From Pantoea sp. At-9b (GTDB taxonomy: Bacteria; Pseudomonadota; Gammaproteobacteria; Enterobacterales; Enterobacteriaceae), in the NCBI RefSeq assembly GCF_000175935.2, contig NC_014842.1, forward strand, positions 52,878 to 116,877: DNA of 64,000 nucleotides. The letters run 5' to 3'. Position 1 is the stretch's first letter, and each line of letters starts with the position of its first letter. Position numbers and translations under genes: made by a program. Below, one piece after another: positions 25,046 through 33,414 of the stretch. A model generated the notes under the pieces. That model saw nothing but the letters and a program-made list of their open reading frames with translations. It made no database searches and was not told the origin of the DNA.

Positions 25046-28000
25046 AGTCTGGACCATTTACGGCGGGGACATGTGGCGGCAGGTGTTTAACGGCGTGGTC
25101 ACCATCATCGGCTCGGATACGTTCAGCACGCTGAAGCGCATCGTCGGGCTGTTCGGCGTGCTGGGCGTGATGTTCAGTTTTATCAAATCACGCAACCCGA
25201 TGGTGTTTCTGCACTGGGTTGCCATCTTTTTTGTCATCACATCGGTGCTGCTGGTACCGAAGCGCAGCGTGCAGATTATTGATATCACGGACCCGGCGGC
25301 GGTGTACGAAGTGGATAACGTGCCGGCAGGGCTGGCAGCCATTGCCGGTCTGGCGACGGGGGCCGGTTTCGGGGTGGCGCAGCTGTATGACTATGCGCTG
25401 GCCCGCCCGGACACCCTGACCTACACGAAGTCGGGAATGCTGTTTGGCTCGCAGGTGGTGGCACAGTCGTCTGACTTCCGCACGCAGAACCCGCAGCTGG
25501 CGCAGATGCTCACCGACTACGTGGAAGACTGCGTGGTGGGCGATATTCTGCTGAACAACAAATACACCGTGGCGCAGCTGCTGAACAGCACCGACCCGCT
25601 GACGCTCATCACCAGCAATCCGAGTCCGCTGCGCGGTCTGTACCAGGATGCGGGCGGCGGGCGCCAGTTCATCACCTGCCAGCAGGCGGCGGTAGTCATT
25701 CAGAACCTGATCGGGTCCGATATCAGCATCGGCGGTACCACCTGGCACGCGCTGGCCACGCGCCTGTTTGGCAGCCGCGTTGACGCAAATGCCCTGCTGA
25801 GCAGCGCGATGGATGACAGCTATAACTTTTTTTACGCCGGTGGACTGAGCGCCTCGCAGATTATGCGTAATAACGTTACCAATGCCGCCATCCTGGACGG
25901 CTGGAAAGGGTTTGCGGCGCGCTCGTCTGACACGGCCAACCTGCTCAACCTGGCCACGGAGTCCAGCCTGACCAAACAGCGCATCAGCTGGGGGGCAGGC
26001 GGGGTGATAGCGGCCCGCACCCTGCCGATGTTCCAGTCGCTGATGATGCTGGTGCTGATAGGCCTGTTTCCGCTGGTGATTGCGCTGTCGCTGGTCAACC
26101 ACAGCATTTTCGGGCTGAACACGCTGAAACTCTACGCCGGGGGTTTTCTGTACTTCCAGATGTGGCCGGTGATGTTTGCCATCCTGAACTCGCTGGCCAA
26201 CTTCTACCTGCAGTCGAAGACCGGCGGTACCGCGCTGGTGCTGGCGAATCAGGACCAGGTGGCGCTGCAGCATTCGGATGCGGCGAACATCGCGGGCTAC
26301 CTCAGCATGTCGATACCGGTGCTGGCGTTTTTCCTGACGAAAGGCGCAGCATCGGTGGCGTCGCAGGCAGTGGGGGGCATTATGAGTTCGGCGGCGTTTG
26401 CGACCGGCGGGCAGGCGTCCACCACGGCAGACGGCAACTGGTCGTTCAACAACATGTCGATGGATAACGTCAACGCCAACAAGTTCGACACCAACATGAC
26501 CCGCCGGTCCGGGCAGCAGGCATTCCAGACCGGTAACGGCTCGATGCACACGCAGACGGCTGACGGACACAGCGTCTATGACACCAGCGGAGCGATATCG
26601 AACCTGCCGGTGAATATGCGGCTCAGCGCGCTGGCCAGCAGCGGTTTCTCCGAGCAGGCACGGCAGGCGCAGCAGCAGGCGCAGAGTTCGCTGGACGGGT
26701 ATAACCACAGCGTGACCAGCGGCTTCCAGCAGATGAACCAGCTGACGCACCAGAGCGGGAACAGCGACAGTGTGACGCAGGGCAGCGACAGCAGCGTGGC
26801 CACCAGTGTAAGCCGCGGGGCCAGCAGAATGCAGTCGGCCGTGGAGAGCTACGCGAAATCGCATAATGTCTCGGAGCAGCAGGCGTATAACCAGCTGATG
26901 GATATCACCAACCAGGGGGGGACGGGTGCCAGAGGCTATGTCAAATTTGACTCCGGCGACCAGCTGGCCGGTAAGCTCGGTAAGTGGGCCACCGGACTCA
27001 GCGCAGGTGGTGAAGGCAGCGTTGACTGGCGTCATACTTCCGGCAGCTCACACGGTACGCAGGACAGCCATGCCGAGGGCCGCGACAACCGCCACGACCG
27101 GAGCAGTCAGGAAGCCCGCGACTTCCGCGAAGGTATGGACATGGTGACATCTGCGCGCCTGACCGAGTCGGGCAGCCATACCGACAACCAGTCAGCCTCG
27201 CAGGCGCAGCAGTTTGCGGCGACGCTCAACGATGCGAAGAGTCAGTACCACCAGTACACGGAGAGCAGTACGCGCAGCCAGGAGTTCAGCCGCATGGCCA
27301 CGCTGTCGCAGACGCAGAGCGCCAGCCTGGACGCCAACTACAACCAGGAGTTTGTGGACTGGACGACCGCGAAGTACGGCAGCGACGCACAGAACATCCT
27401 GACCAACGTCAGAAGCGCGCAGGGCGCGGCCACCGAGTTTATGCACGAACGGCTTGAGCCGGAAATCATGCGAAACTACGGTGCGCGGACTGACCAGGTC
27501 AGTGGCCAGCCGCTGCAGCCGACCCGCTCGTCGGATGAGCCGGCTATGCCTCTTAATGGCGATGCCCGGATTCAGGCGGGTTCACCGGTGTCAGGTCCCG
27601 ACGTGCTGGCAGGGGAACATGCCGGAAACGTCAGCAACGGCGGTGTTCGTGAGCAGCATCAGGTCTCTGCGCCGGGCAGCATAAGGCAGAACGGTCATGA
27701 AGTGACAGCTGGCGAATCGCAGGTTCCCGCCAGCGGAAGTGCCCTGGCGACTGTGGAAAATGTTCACCGCCGTGAGCGCAATCTTACCGTCCCGGCGGGT
27801 GTGCCGTCGCAGGCAATGACCGATGATTTCCGCAGCGGTTCACAGCGCGTGAGCGGGCAGGCCGCAGGCGCGGGTATCCGGAGTAATGTGGCCGATAGGG
27901 TGGCAGCACAAAGATCTGGCCTGATGGAAACTGTCAGGGAAAATGACGGCAAAATCGCTGAAAATAAAACCACTGTTCAGACGTCCAGTGATATACTCAG

Positions 28001-28151
28001 AAATGAGCATCAGGGTGCGGTTAAGAGTCAGCAGATAGGCCGGACGGAAGAAGACTTGAGGCAGACTAGACCTTGGATTGACGGTAGCGAAACAGATAAT
28101 TTTAAAGAGAAGCTTCAACGGCTTAGAGAGCATCAGAAAAAAGCCTCGTAA
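25038..28151 (+). CDS. traG: TraG, pilus assembly / mating-pair stabilisation / exclusion target
   Basis: 1037 residues. The N-terminal third is membrane-embedded, with segments near 30-70 and several more at about 335-450. The remainder is a large hydrophilic Ser/Gln/Asn-rich periplasmic domain with long helices. In F the N-terminal part is needed for pilus assembly, and the C-terminal part stabilises mating pairs and is recognised by recipient TraS. Base composition changes near 27930 (about residue 960): the last 75 residues are Lys/Asn/Glu-rich and lower in GC, like the adjoining traS. F TraG is 938 residues. Confidence 0.95.
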   Translation: MTEVWTIYGGDMWRQVFNGVVTIIGSDTFSTLKRIVGLFGVLGVMFSFIKSRNPMVFLHWVAIFFVITSVLLVPKRSVQIIDITDPAAVYEVDNVPAGLAAIAGLATGAGFGVAQLYDYALARPDTLTYTKSGMLFGSQVVAQSSDFRTQNPQLAQMLTDYVEDCVVGDILLNNKYTVAQLLNSTDPLTLITSNPSPLRGLYQDAGGGRQFITCQQAAVVIQNLIGSDISIGGTTWHALATRLFGSRVDANALLSSAMDDSYNFFYAGGLSASQIMRNNVTNAAILDGWKGFAARSSDTANLLNLATESSLTKQRISWGAGGVIAARTLPMFQSLMMLVLIGLFPLVIALSLVNHSIFGLNTLKLYAGGFLYFQMWPVMFAILNSLANFYLQSKTGGTALVLANQDQVALQHSDAANIAGYLSMSIPVLAFFLTKGAASVASQAVGGIMSSAAFATGGQASTTADGNWSFNNMSMDNVNANKFDTNMTRRSGQQAFQTGNGSMHTQTADGHSVYDTSGAISNLPVNMRLSALASSGFSEQARQAQQQAQSSLDGYNHSVTSGFQQMNQLTHQSGNSDSVTQGSDSSVATSVSRGASRMQSAVESYAKSHNVSEQQAYNQLMDITNQGGTGARGYVKFDSGDQLAGKLGKWATGLSAGGEGSVDWRHTSGSSHGTQDSHAEGRDNRHDRSSQEARDFREGMDMVTSARLTESGSHTDNQSASQAQQFAATLNDAKSQYHQYTESSTRSQEFSRMATLSQTQSASLDANYNQEFVDWTTAKYGSDAQNILTNVRSAQGAATEFMHERLEPEIMRNYGARTDQVSGQPLQPTRSSDEPAMPLNGDARIQAGSPVSGPDVLAGEHAGNVSNGGVREQHQVSAPGSIRQNGHEVTAGESQVPASGSALATVENVHRRERNLTVPAGVPSQAMTDDFRSGSQRVSGQAAGAGIRSNVADRVAAQRSGLMETVRENDGKIAENKTTVQTSSDILRNEHQGAVKSQQIGRTEEDLRQTRPWIDGSETDNFKEKLQRLREHQKKAS

Positions 28152-28172
28152 GTGTCTATAGGGAGAGGGGAT

Positions 28173-28748
28173 ATGAGTCAATTTACTAAAGCTGAAATTG
28201 ATGCAGATATGGCAATGCTTACTGACAAAATTGCTTCTGGGGGCACGGTTATAGCTTCCAGTTCAGATTTGCTCAAAAAAAGCTTTTTTATACCTGCTTT
28301 ATCAATTTTATTGAGCTTGGTTAATACGTGGACGTTTTATTACATTAACTCTCTCAGATATAAATATGCTTATTCGGAAGGCTATGTTGAATTTCTAACA
28401 TCAGATGGCTTGTTTGTGCTCATTCCTACAGTGATCATTGGCTTGCTGTTTTCAATTATGACATACAATAATTTGTTGATATATCTAACCATTCCTGACG
28501 ATGTGCGCAAGAAATCACTTATATTAGGCCACCTCGAAAAAATCGTTTTCCGGACAGTGGTTTTTTTCTTGGGTCTAATGATCCTTTCAGTGATTTTATC
28601 AGGTTTCATTTCATGGTTTGCTTTCGGTATTCCGGCACTTGAGTTTGCTTTGTTTCTGGTTCTTAACATGATCGTAGGAATGGAAATCAATCGCCTCGGA
28701 GCAGGTCTGGCTCTGGAAAAAATCAGCAATCTGATTAAAAAGATTTAA
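28173..28748 (+). CDS. TraS-like entry exclusion protein
   Basis: 191 residues from the ATG at 28173 behind a GGGAGAGGGG site. About four membrane segments (about 37-60, 81-100, 123-146, 150-170) with cytoplasmic termini. Position between traG and traT and a low-GC sequence unlike the operon match the highly variable TraS class, which blocks DNA entry from donors with the matching TraG. No sequence match to F TraS is claimed; the call rests on position and topology. Confidence 0.65.
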   Translation: MSQFTKAEIDADMAMLTDKIASGGTVIASSSDLLKKSFFIPALSILLSLVNTWTFYYINSLRYKYAYSEGYVEFLTSDGLFVLIPTVIIGLLFSIMTYNNLLIYLTIPDDVRKKSLILGHLEKIVFRTVVFFLGLMILSVILSGFISWFAFGIPALEFALFLVLNMIVGMEINRLGAGLALEKISNLIKKI

Positions 28749-28772
28749 GTTCTCACAGCATCTGCCGATATT

Positions 28773-28800
28773 CCCTTCCGGCACTCTGACGGAAGGGTTC
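28773..28800 (+). terminator. Hairpin between traS and traT
   Basis: CCCTTCCG (28773-28780) and CGGAAGGG (28790-28797) form a perfect 8-bp stem followed by TTCTCT. A partial terminator or processing site that could let traT be expressed separately. Confidence 0.55.
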
Positions 28801-28877
28801 TCTCCGTAAATTCCCATTAAATCATCGTGCCCCGGGGCGTGCCTGTCCCGCTTTTCCCGTTGAACAAGGATACGTAA

Positions 28878-29609
28878 ATGAAAAAACGCAATGTATTTGT
28901 GGCGGCCATTGCTGCTACCTCCCTGTTACTGTCCGGCTGTGGTGCCATGAGTACCGCTATCAAAAAGCGCAATCTCGAAGTCAAAACCCAGATGAGCCAG
29001 ACCGTCTGGCTGGAACCGTCCAGTCAGAAAACGGTTTATCTGCAGGTGCGTAATACCTCTGATAAAGACATGAGCGATCTGCAGACCCTGCTGGCGCAGG
29101 ACCTTCAGGCGAAAGGCTATACCGTGACGTCTTCTCCGGATACGGCGTACTACTGGATTCAGGCCAACGTGCTGAAGGCGGATAAAATGGACCTGCGTGA
29201 GTCACAGGGGTTCCTCTCCAGCGGTTATGAAGGGGCAGCAATGGGTGCGGCGCTGGGCAGCGGCATTACTGCTTATAACAGCAACTCCGGCGGTGCCATC
29301 CTTGGCGTCGGACTGGCAGCCGGTCTGGCCGGGATGGCAGCTGATGCGATGGTCGAGGACGTGAACTACACAATGGTGACCGATCTGCAGATTTCAGAAC
29401 GCAGCAAAGCAACAGTGACCACTGATAACGTGGCGGCGCTGCGGCAGGGAACGTCCGGTGTGAAGGTACAGACCAGCAGCGAGGAGGGTAACCGCATGAA
29501 ATACCAGACCCGCGTCGTGTCAAACGCCAACAAGGTCAACCTGAAGTTTGAGGAAGCAAAGCCGGTGCTGGAAGCACAGCTGGCGAAGTCGGTTGCCGGG
29601 ATTATGTAA
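28878..29609 (+). CDS. traT: TraT, surface exclusion lipoprotein
   Basis: 243 residues with an LSGC lipobox (Cys21). The [20 protein letters not shown] start and a central glycine/alanine-rich membrane-inserting stretch (about 115-160) are typical of TraT. It coats the outer membrane, reduces mating between like cells and gives serum resistance in F. ATG at 28878 follows an AAGGA site. Confidence 0.95.
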   Translation: MKKRNVFVAAIAATSLLLSGCGAMSTAIKKRNLEVKTQMSQTVWLEPSSQKTVYLQVRNTSDKDMSDLQTLLAQDLQAKGYTVTSSPDTAYYWIQANVLKADKMDLRESQGFLSSGYEGAAMGAALGSGITAYNSNSGGAILGVGLAAGLAGMAADAMVEDVNYTMVTDLQISERSKATVTTDNVAALRQGTSGVKVQTSSEEGNRMKYQTRVVSNANKVNLKFEEAKPVLEAQLAKSVAGIM

Positions 29610-29618
29610 GTCACCCTG

Positions 29619-29642
29619 AGCGGCACCGCGGTGCCGCTTCTC
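29619..29642 (+). terminator. traT terminator-like palindrome
   Basis: AGCGGCACCG and CGGTGCCGCT (29619-29638) form a perfect 20-base palindrome followed by TCTCTGATT, ten bases after the traT stop. Confidence 0.6.
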
Positions 29643-29694
29643 TGATTATATATGGTACTGTTTCGGAACCCTCAGCCATGACAGGACCTCCCGG

Positions 29695-30009
29695 ATGCAC
29701 CGAAAGACTGAACTGCTCGACAGCCTGCTGCCTGAATGGTCCACAACTGTGGCGCTGAGTATCCCGTTCACGCTGATTTTTCTCTTTTCCACCCAGGGTT
29801 TTCTTCCTGAAATGTTGCTGGACGTTGTACAGAATACGATGGCGCAGAGTTCCTCTCCCGCAGGCATCCCGTTTGCGGAGGTGCTGGTACCGGTATTTTT
29901 TCTGTATGTCCTTCTGGCGTGTGCGGTCGGGCTGTCTGTCGGTACAGTAATCAACCGTTTTGCGCGGTATCTGTGGCGTCTTGCAGAGCGGAGTGAAACA
30001 GGTTATTAA
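29695..30009 (+). CDS. Two-TM protein between traT and traD
   Basis: 104 residues. Hydrophobic segments at about 18-36 and 64-86 are separated by a loop with GIPFAEVLVP. Topology and the GxPxxEVLxP-like motif recall the genes at 23367 and 30341. No F equivalent here. Possibly a set of related membrane accessories; similarity was judged by eye. Confidence 0.55.
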   Translation: MHRKTELLDSLLPEWSTTVALSIPFTLIFLFSTQGFLPEMLLDVVQNTMAQSSSPAGIPFAEVLVPVFFLYVLLACAVGLSVGTVINRFARYLWRLAERSETGY

Positions 30010-30125
30010 TCATCTGCCGGGTCCACCACACCGGCCGCGGATGTCCACGGTGAGCATTTACCCGTTTTCACTGGACACGACGGCATCCGCACTCCCCGTC
30101 CGCACATGCATTCTGCGGACACAAA

Positions 30126-30152
30126 GGTGGTACCTGCACAGCAGGTACCACC
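30126..30152 (+). repeat. Perfect inverted repeat in traT-traD spacer, copy A
   Basis: GGTGGTACCTGC (30126-30137) and GCAGGTACCACC (30141-30152), 12-bp arms with a 3-base loop. No T-run follows. Possible attenuator, processing site or protein-binding site. Confidence 0.7.
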
Positions 30153-30247
30153 TCCTCCCTGCCACAGGGTTCCCGTAATTCTTCGTCGCTGTCCGTCAGG
30201 ACGGTGCGTTCGTGCTTATTTCCATTCCCGTGATGTTTCGCCTCCTC

Positions 30248-30272
30248 GCACAGGTGCCGCCGGCACCTGTGC
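30248..30272 (+). repeat. Perfect inverted repeat in traT-traD spacer, copy B
   Basis: GCACAGGTGCC (30248-30258) and GGCACCTGTGC (30262-30272), 11-bp arms with a 3-base loop, about 95 bases after the first repeat. The two hairpins share an AGGT(A/G)CC core and similar geometry. They occupy a 330-base gap without a convincing gene. Confidence 0.7.
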
Positions 30273-30340
30273 TGTGGCGGGCGCTACGGTGTTATTAACG
30301 TCAGTCTGTTCCTCAATACATCATCCATTAAGGAGTTTTT

Positions 30341-30649
30341 ATGCTGCAGAATCACGGTGCGGTCCGCACCCTTATTGCCTGGTTTACCCTGTTTTTCGCG
30401 TGGAGTGCTTCCGTCCTCTGGTTTCAGGGGGTGGCGCTGATGAAATTTATGATGAGCAACAGCAGCCTGTTCGCGTATGACCTTGCGCTGCGCAGTACCG
30501 GTACCCTGTTACCGGACGGTATCCCGCTGATGCTGCTGGCCCTCCTGGTGCTGGCCTCCGGCGCGGTGCTGTCCACGGGGTCACTGGTGGCGGTTTCACT
30601 CCTCCGGACCTCCCGCCGTCAGGCTTCACATTTTTCCCGCGTGTCATAA
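30341..30649 (+). CDS. Two-TM protein upstream of traD
   Basis: 102 residues, ATG at 30341 behind AAGGAG at 30330-30335. Hydrophobic segments at about 12-30 and 62-86 with a loop containing TGTLLPDGIPLML. Similar layout to the genes at 29695 and 23367. Function unknown. Confidence 0.6.
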   Translation: MLQNHGAVRTLIAWFTLFFAWSASVLWFQGVALMKFMMSNSSLFAYDLALRSTGTLLPDGIPLMLLALLVLASGAVLSTGSLVAVSLLRTSRRQASHFSRVS

Positions 30650-30771
30650 CGCACCCGCGACAGTTTTTCATCCCTGACGGGCCCGGCTGCGGCCCGCCTC
30701 TCACGTTTTATCCGTAACGACAGTCTGCCCTGAACCGGGCGGGCTGCGCCTGCGCGATATCCGGAGTTTTT

Positions 30772-33414
30772 ATGAGTTTCACCCCGAAAAACCTCACGCA
30801 GGGCGGCCAGATGACGGCCTACCGCCTGCGCATGTTTGGTCAGGTCAGCAACTGGATATTTCACTGGATACTGCTGCTGTTCATTGCCGCCGTGGCGGTG
30901 CTGTTCTGGCTGACCACGCCCGATGACGTGCTGCGAAACGGCTTCTGGTACTGGGCCGCGTGGCCGTCTCATTCGCTGCTGGGGCTCGCCCCCGGCACCA
31001 CTACGGCCACCTGGGACATCCTGTGGCACTGCGGTGACGGGACGTCGCTGTGCACCACGAAAATGACTCCGGTACAGCTGCTGGCCGATCCGTGGATGCA
31101 GGCAATGGGTGACGCGTTTGTGGCCAGCCTGAAATTTCTGGCGACGGTCTGCGGCATCACGGCCTTTGCCCTGTGGTGCCTGATCGCCTGGTTCGTGGGG
31201 CGCATCGGGAAAAAGGAGAGCGAGGACGAGTTCATCTCCGGCATGACGCTGACCGACCAGCCAAAAGAAGTGAACCGTCTGCTGAAGAAGGCGGGCGAGA
31301 AGTCCGACCTGCAGATTGGCGGGCTACATATGGTGAAGAACGCCGAGGTGATGAACTTCCTCATCCACGGCACCATCGGTGTCGGTAAGTCCACGCTCAT
31401 CCGCTGGCTGCTGGACTACATCCGTCGCCGCGGTGACCGCGCCATTATCTATGACTCCGGCGGCACCTTCATTGAAACGCACTACAACCCGCGCCGCGAC
31501 AAAATCCTCAACCCGCACGACAGCCGCTGTGAAAACTGGGTGCTGTGGCGCGAGTGTCGGGAAGTGGTTGATTACGAGAACCTGACGGCGGCGCTGATGC
31601 CGGTGGAGGGGGACTCTGATCCGTTCTGGGTGTCTTCCTCGCGCACCATCTTCAGCGACGGTGCGATGCAGTTCGCGGCCGACCCGGCGCGCAGCATTGA
31701 GACGTTCCTGAAGACCCTGCTCTCCATTGACCTGAAAAGCCTGCGCGAATTTCTGAAGAACACGCCGTCGGCCAACCTGGTCGAGGAAAAAATCGAGAAG
31801 ACGGCCATCTCCATTCGTTCGGTGCTCACCAACTACGCCAAATCGCTGCGTTATCTGCAGGGGCTGGATAAAGAGGGCAAGCCGGAGTTCAGCATCCGCG
31901 AGTGGATGACCGGTGCGCAGTACGACAGCAGCTGGCTGTTTATCTCCACCACGGCCCGCCACCGCAGGGCGGTGCGTCCGCTGATTTCCATGTGGCTGTC
32001 GCTGGCCACGCTGCTGCTGCAGAGCATGGGCGAGAACAGCGGGCGCCGCGTGTGGTTCATCGGTGATGAAATCGCCAGCCTGCAGAAAATCCCCGAGCTC
32101 AACGAAACGCTGGCGGAGGCCCGCAAGTTCGGCGGCTGTTTTGTGCTGGGTGTCCAGAACATCCCGCAGCTGGTGCACATCTACGGTCGCGAGATGGCCA
32201 AAGCCATTTTCGACCTGCTGAACACCCGTGCTTACGGGCGTTCACCCAGTGCTGAGGTGGCGAAGATGGTAGAGGAGGAACTGGGTCACCAGCGCCGGCG
32301 CGAGGCGCGTGAGCAGAACAGTTACGGCCTGGATCAGGTCCGTGACGGTATCTCCATCAGCAAAGACAAGGTCAATGAGCCCGTCGTGGACTACGACCTG
32401 ATCATGAAAATGCCGAACCTGCGCTTTTACATGCGCCTGCCGGGTGAGTATCCGGTGGTGAAGCTCAGCCTGAAATACCGGAAGCAGAGAAAGTCTCACC
32501 GGGCGCTCATTGAACGTGACTTCCGCGACCGGCTGAGTCCGGAGCTTGAGCGGATCATCGAGAGCAACGAGCGCAGCGCCCGCGCGGCAGACATTTCGTT
32601 CCCGACCGGGGAGGAAATTCTGGAAGCCGGCAACGTGCAGTCAGTACAGAAAGTCCCTGAACCGGTGGCAGTTCCCGCCAGCCCCGTGACGGTCAGGAAG
32701 GTGACGGATACCACGCCGGCGCCGGGCGGGGCAGACATCGCGCGGGACACCCTGCCTGTCATTAAGCCTTTTTTACCGGAGGCGTCACTGCCGGCTCCGG
32801 TCCGTGAAACGTCAGCGGGCAGGGAGGATCTTCCTGCAAACGTCAGACCGTTCCCGGCCCGTCAGGCTGTTCCGGTCACTGCCCCTTATGTGACTGAGGC
32901 ACGGCGCCCGCAGGCGCGGTCCGCAGAAAGCCGGTCCGGGCATGACGCGACTGTCCCGTCACACACGCCGGCACTTCTCCCGGAGGTCCGGCCGGAAGCG
33001 GTCCCTGCAGTGCCGGTACCTCCCGTTTTCCCGTCGCCACGCCCGGCTGCTCAGCCTGTAAAACCCTCACGCCCGGCACCGACAGCCCTGAGCGCGCTGG
33101 ACATGCTGGCCCGCCGGACAAAAAAGCCAGCGGCCGCAGAGAGTGACGCTGACGCGTCCTCCGGTGACGCGCAGGGGGAGGCCCCGGAACTGAACATGCA
33201 GGCGGAAAAGGATGAGGCCGGCAGGCTGACCGTGCGCAGCGCCGGGCACCGTAAAACCGACCCGGAGAGCCGGGAAGAAGCGTATGCCGCGCAGTACGGC
33301 AGGGCAAATCAGCAGATGGCGGATGAGGAGCTGAACATCCTGCGCCATCGCGAAGATGACGAAACGTATCAGGCCATGAGTCAGCACCATGAACCCGGAG
33401 GACATGAGCGATGA
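30772..33414 (+). CDS. traD: TraD, type IV coupling protein
   Basis: 880 residues. Two N-terminal membrane helices (about 27-48 and 118-143), then a P-loop ATPase with Walker A GTIGVGKST (about 200) and Walker B VWFIGDEIASL (about 427). The C-terminal 250 residues are Pro/Ala-rich and disordered, ending in a short polar tail. In F this tail docks TraM. It hands the relaxase-DNA complex to the secretion channel. Longer than F TraD (717), the excess being in the disordered C-terminal part. Overlaps traI by four bases. Confidence 0.95.
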   Translation: MSFTPKNLTQGGQMTAYRLRMFGQVSNWIFHWILLLFIAAVAVLFWLTTPDDVLRNGFWYWAAWPSHSLLGLAPGTTTATWDILWHCGDGTSLCTTKMTPVQLLADPWMQAMGDAFVASLKFLATVCGITAFALWCLIAWFVGRIGKKESEDEFISGMTLTDQPKEVNRLLKKAGEKSDLQIGGLHMVKNAEVMNFLIHGTIGVGKSTLIRWLLDYIRRRGDRAIIYDSGGTFIETHYNPRRDKILNPHDSRCENWVLWRECREVVDYENLTAALMPVEGDSDPFWVSSSRTIFSDGAMQFAADPARSIETFLKTLLSIDLKSLREFLKNTPSANLVEEKIEKTAISIRSVLTNYAKSLRYLQGLDKEGKPEFSIREWMTGAQYDSSWLFISTTARHRRAVRPLISMWLSLATLLLQSMGENSGRRVWFIGDEIASLQKIPELNETLAEARKFGGCFVLGVQNIPQLVHIYGREMAKAIFDLLNTRAYGRSPSAEVAKMVEEELGHQRRREAREQNSYGLDQVRDGISISKDKVNEPVVDYDLIMKMPNLRFYMRLPGEYPVVKLSLKYRKQRKSHRALIERDFRDRLSPELERIIESNERSARAADISFPTGEEILEAGNVQSVQKVPEPVAVPASPVTVRKVTDTTPAPGGADIARDTLPVIKPFLPEASLPAPVRETSAGREDLPANVRPFPARQAVPVTAPYVTEARRPQARSAESRSGHDATVPSHTPALLPEVRPEAVPAVPVPPVFPSPRPAAQPVKPSRPAPTALSALDMLARRTKKPAAAESDADASSGDAQGEAPELNMQAEKDEAGRLTVRSAGHRKTDPESREEAYAAQYGRANQQMADEELNILRHREDDETYQAMSQHHEPGGHER

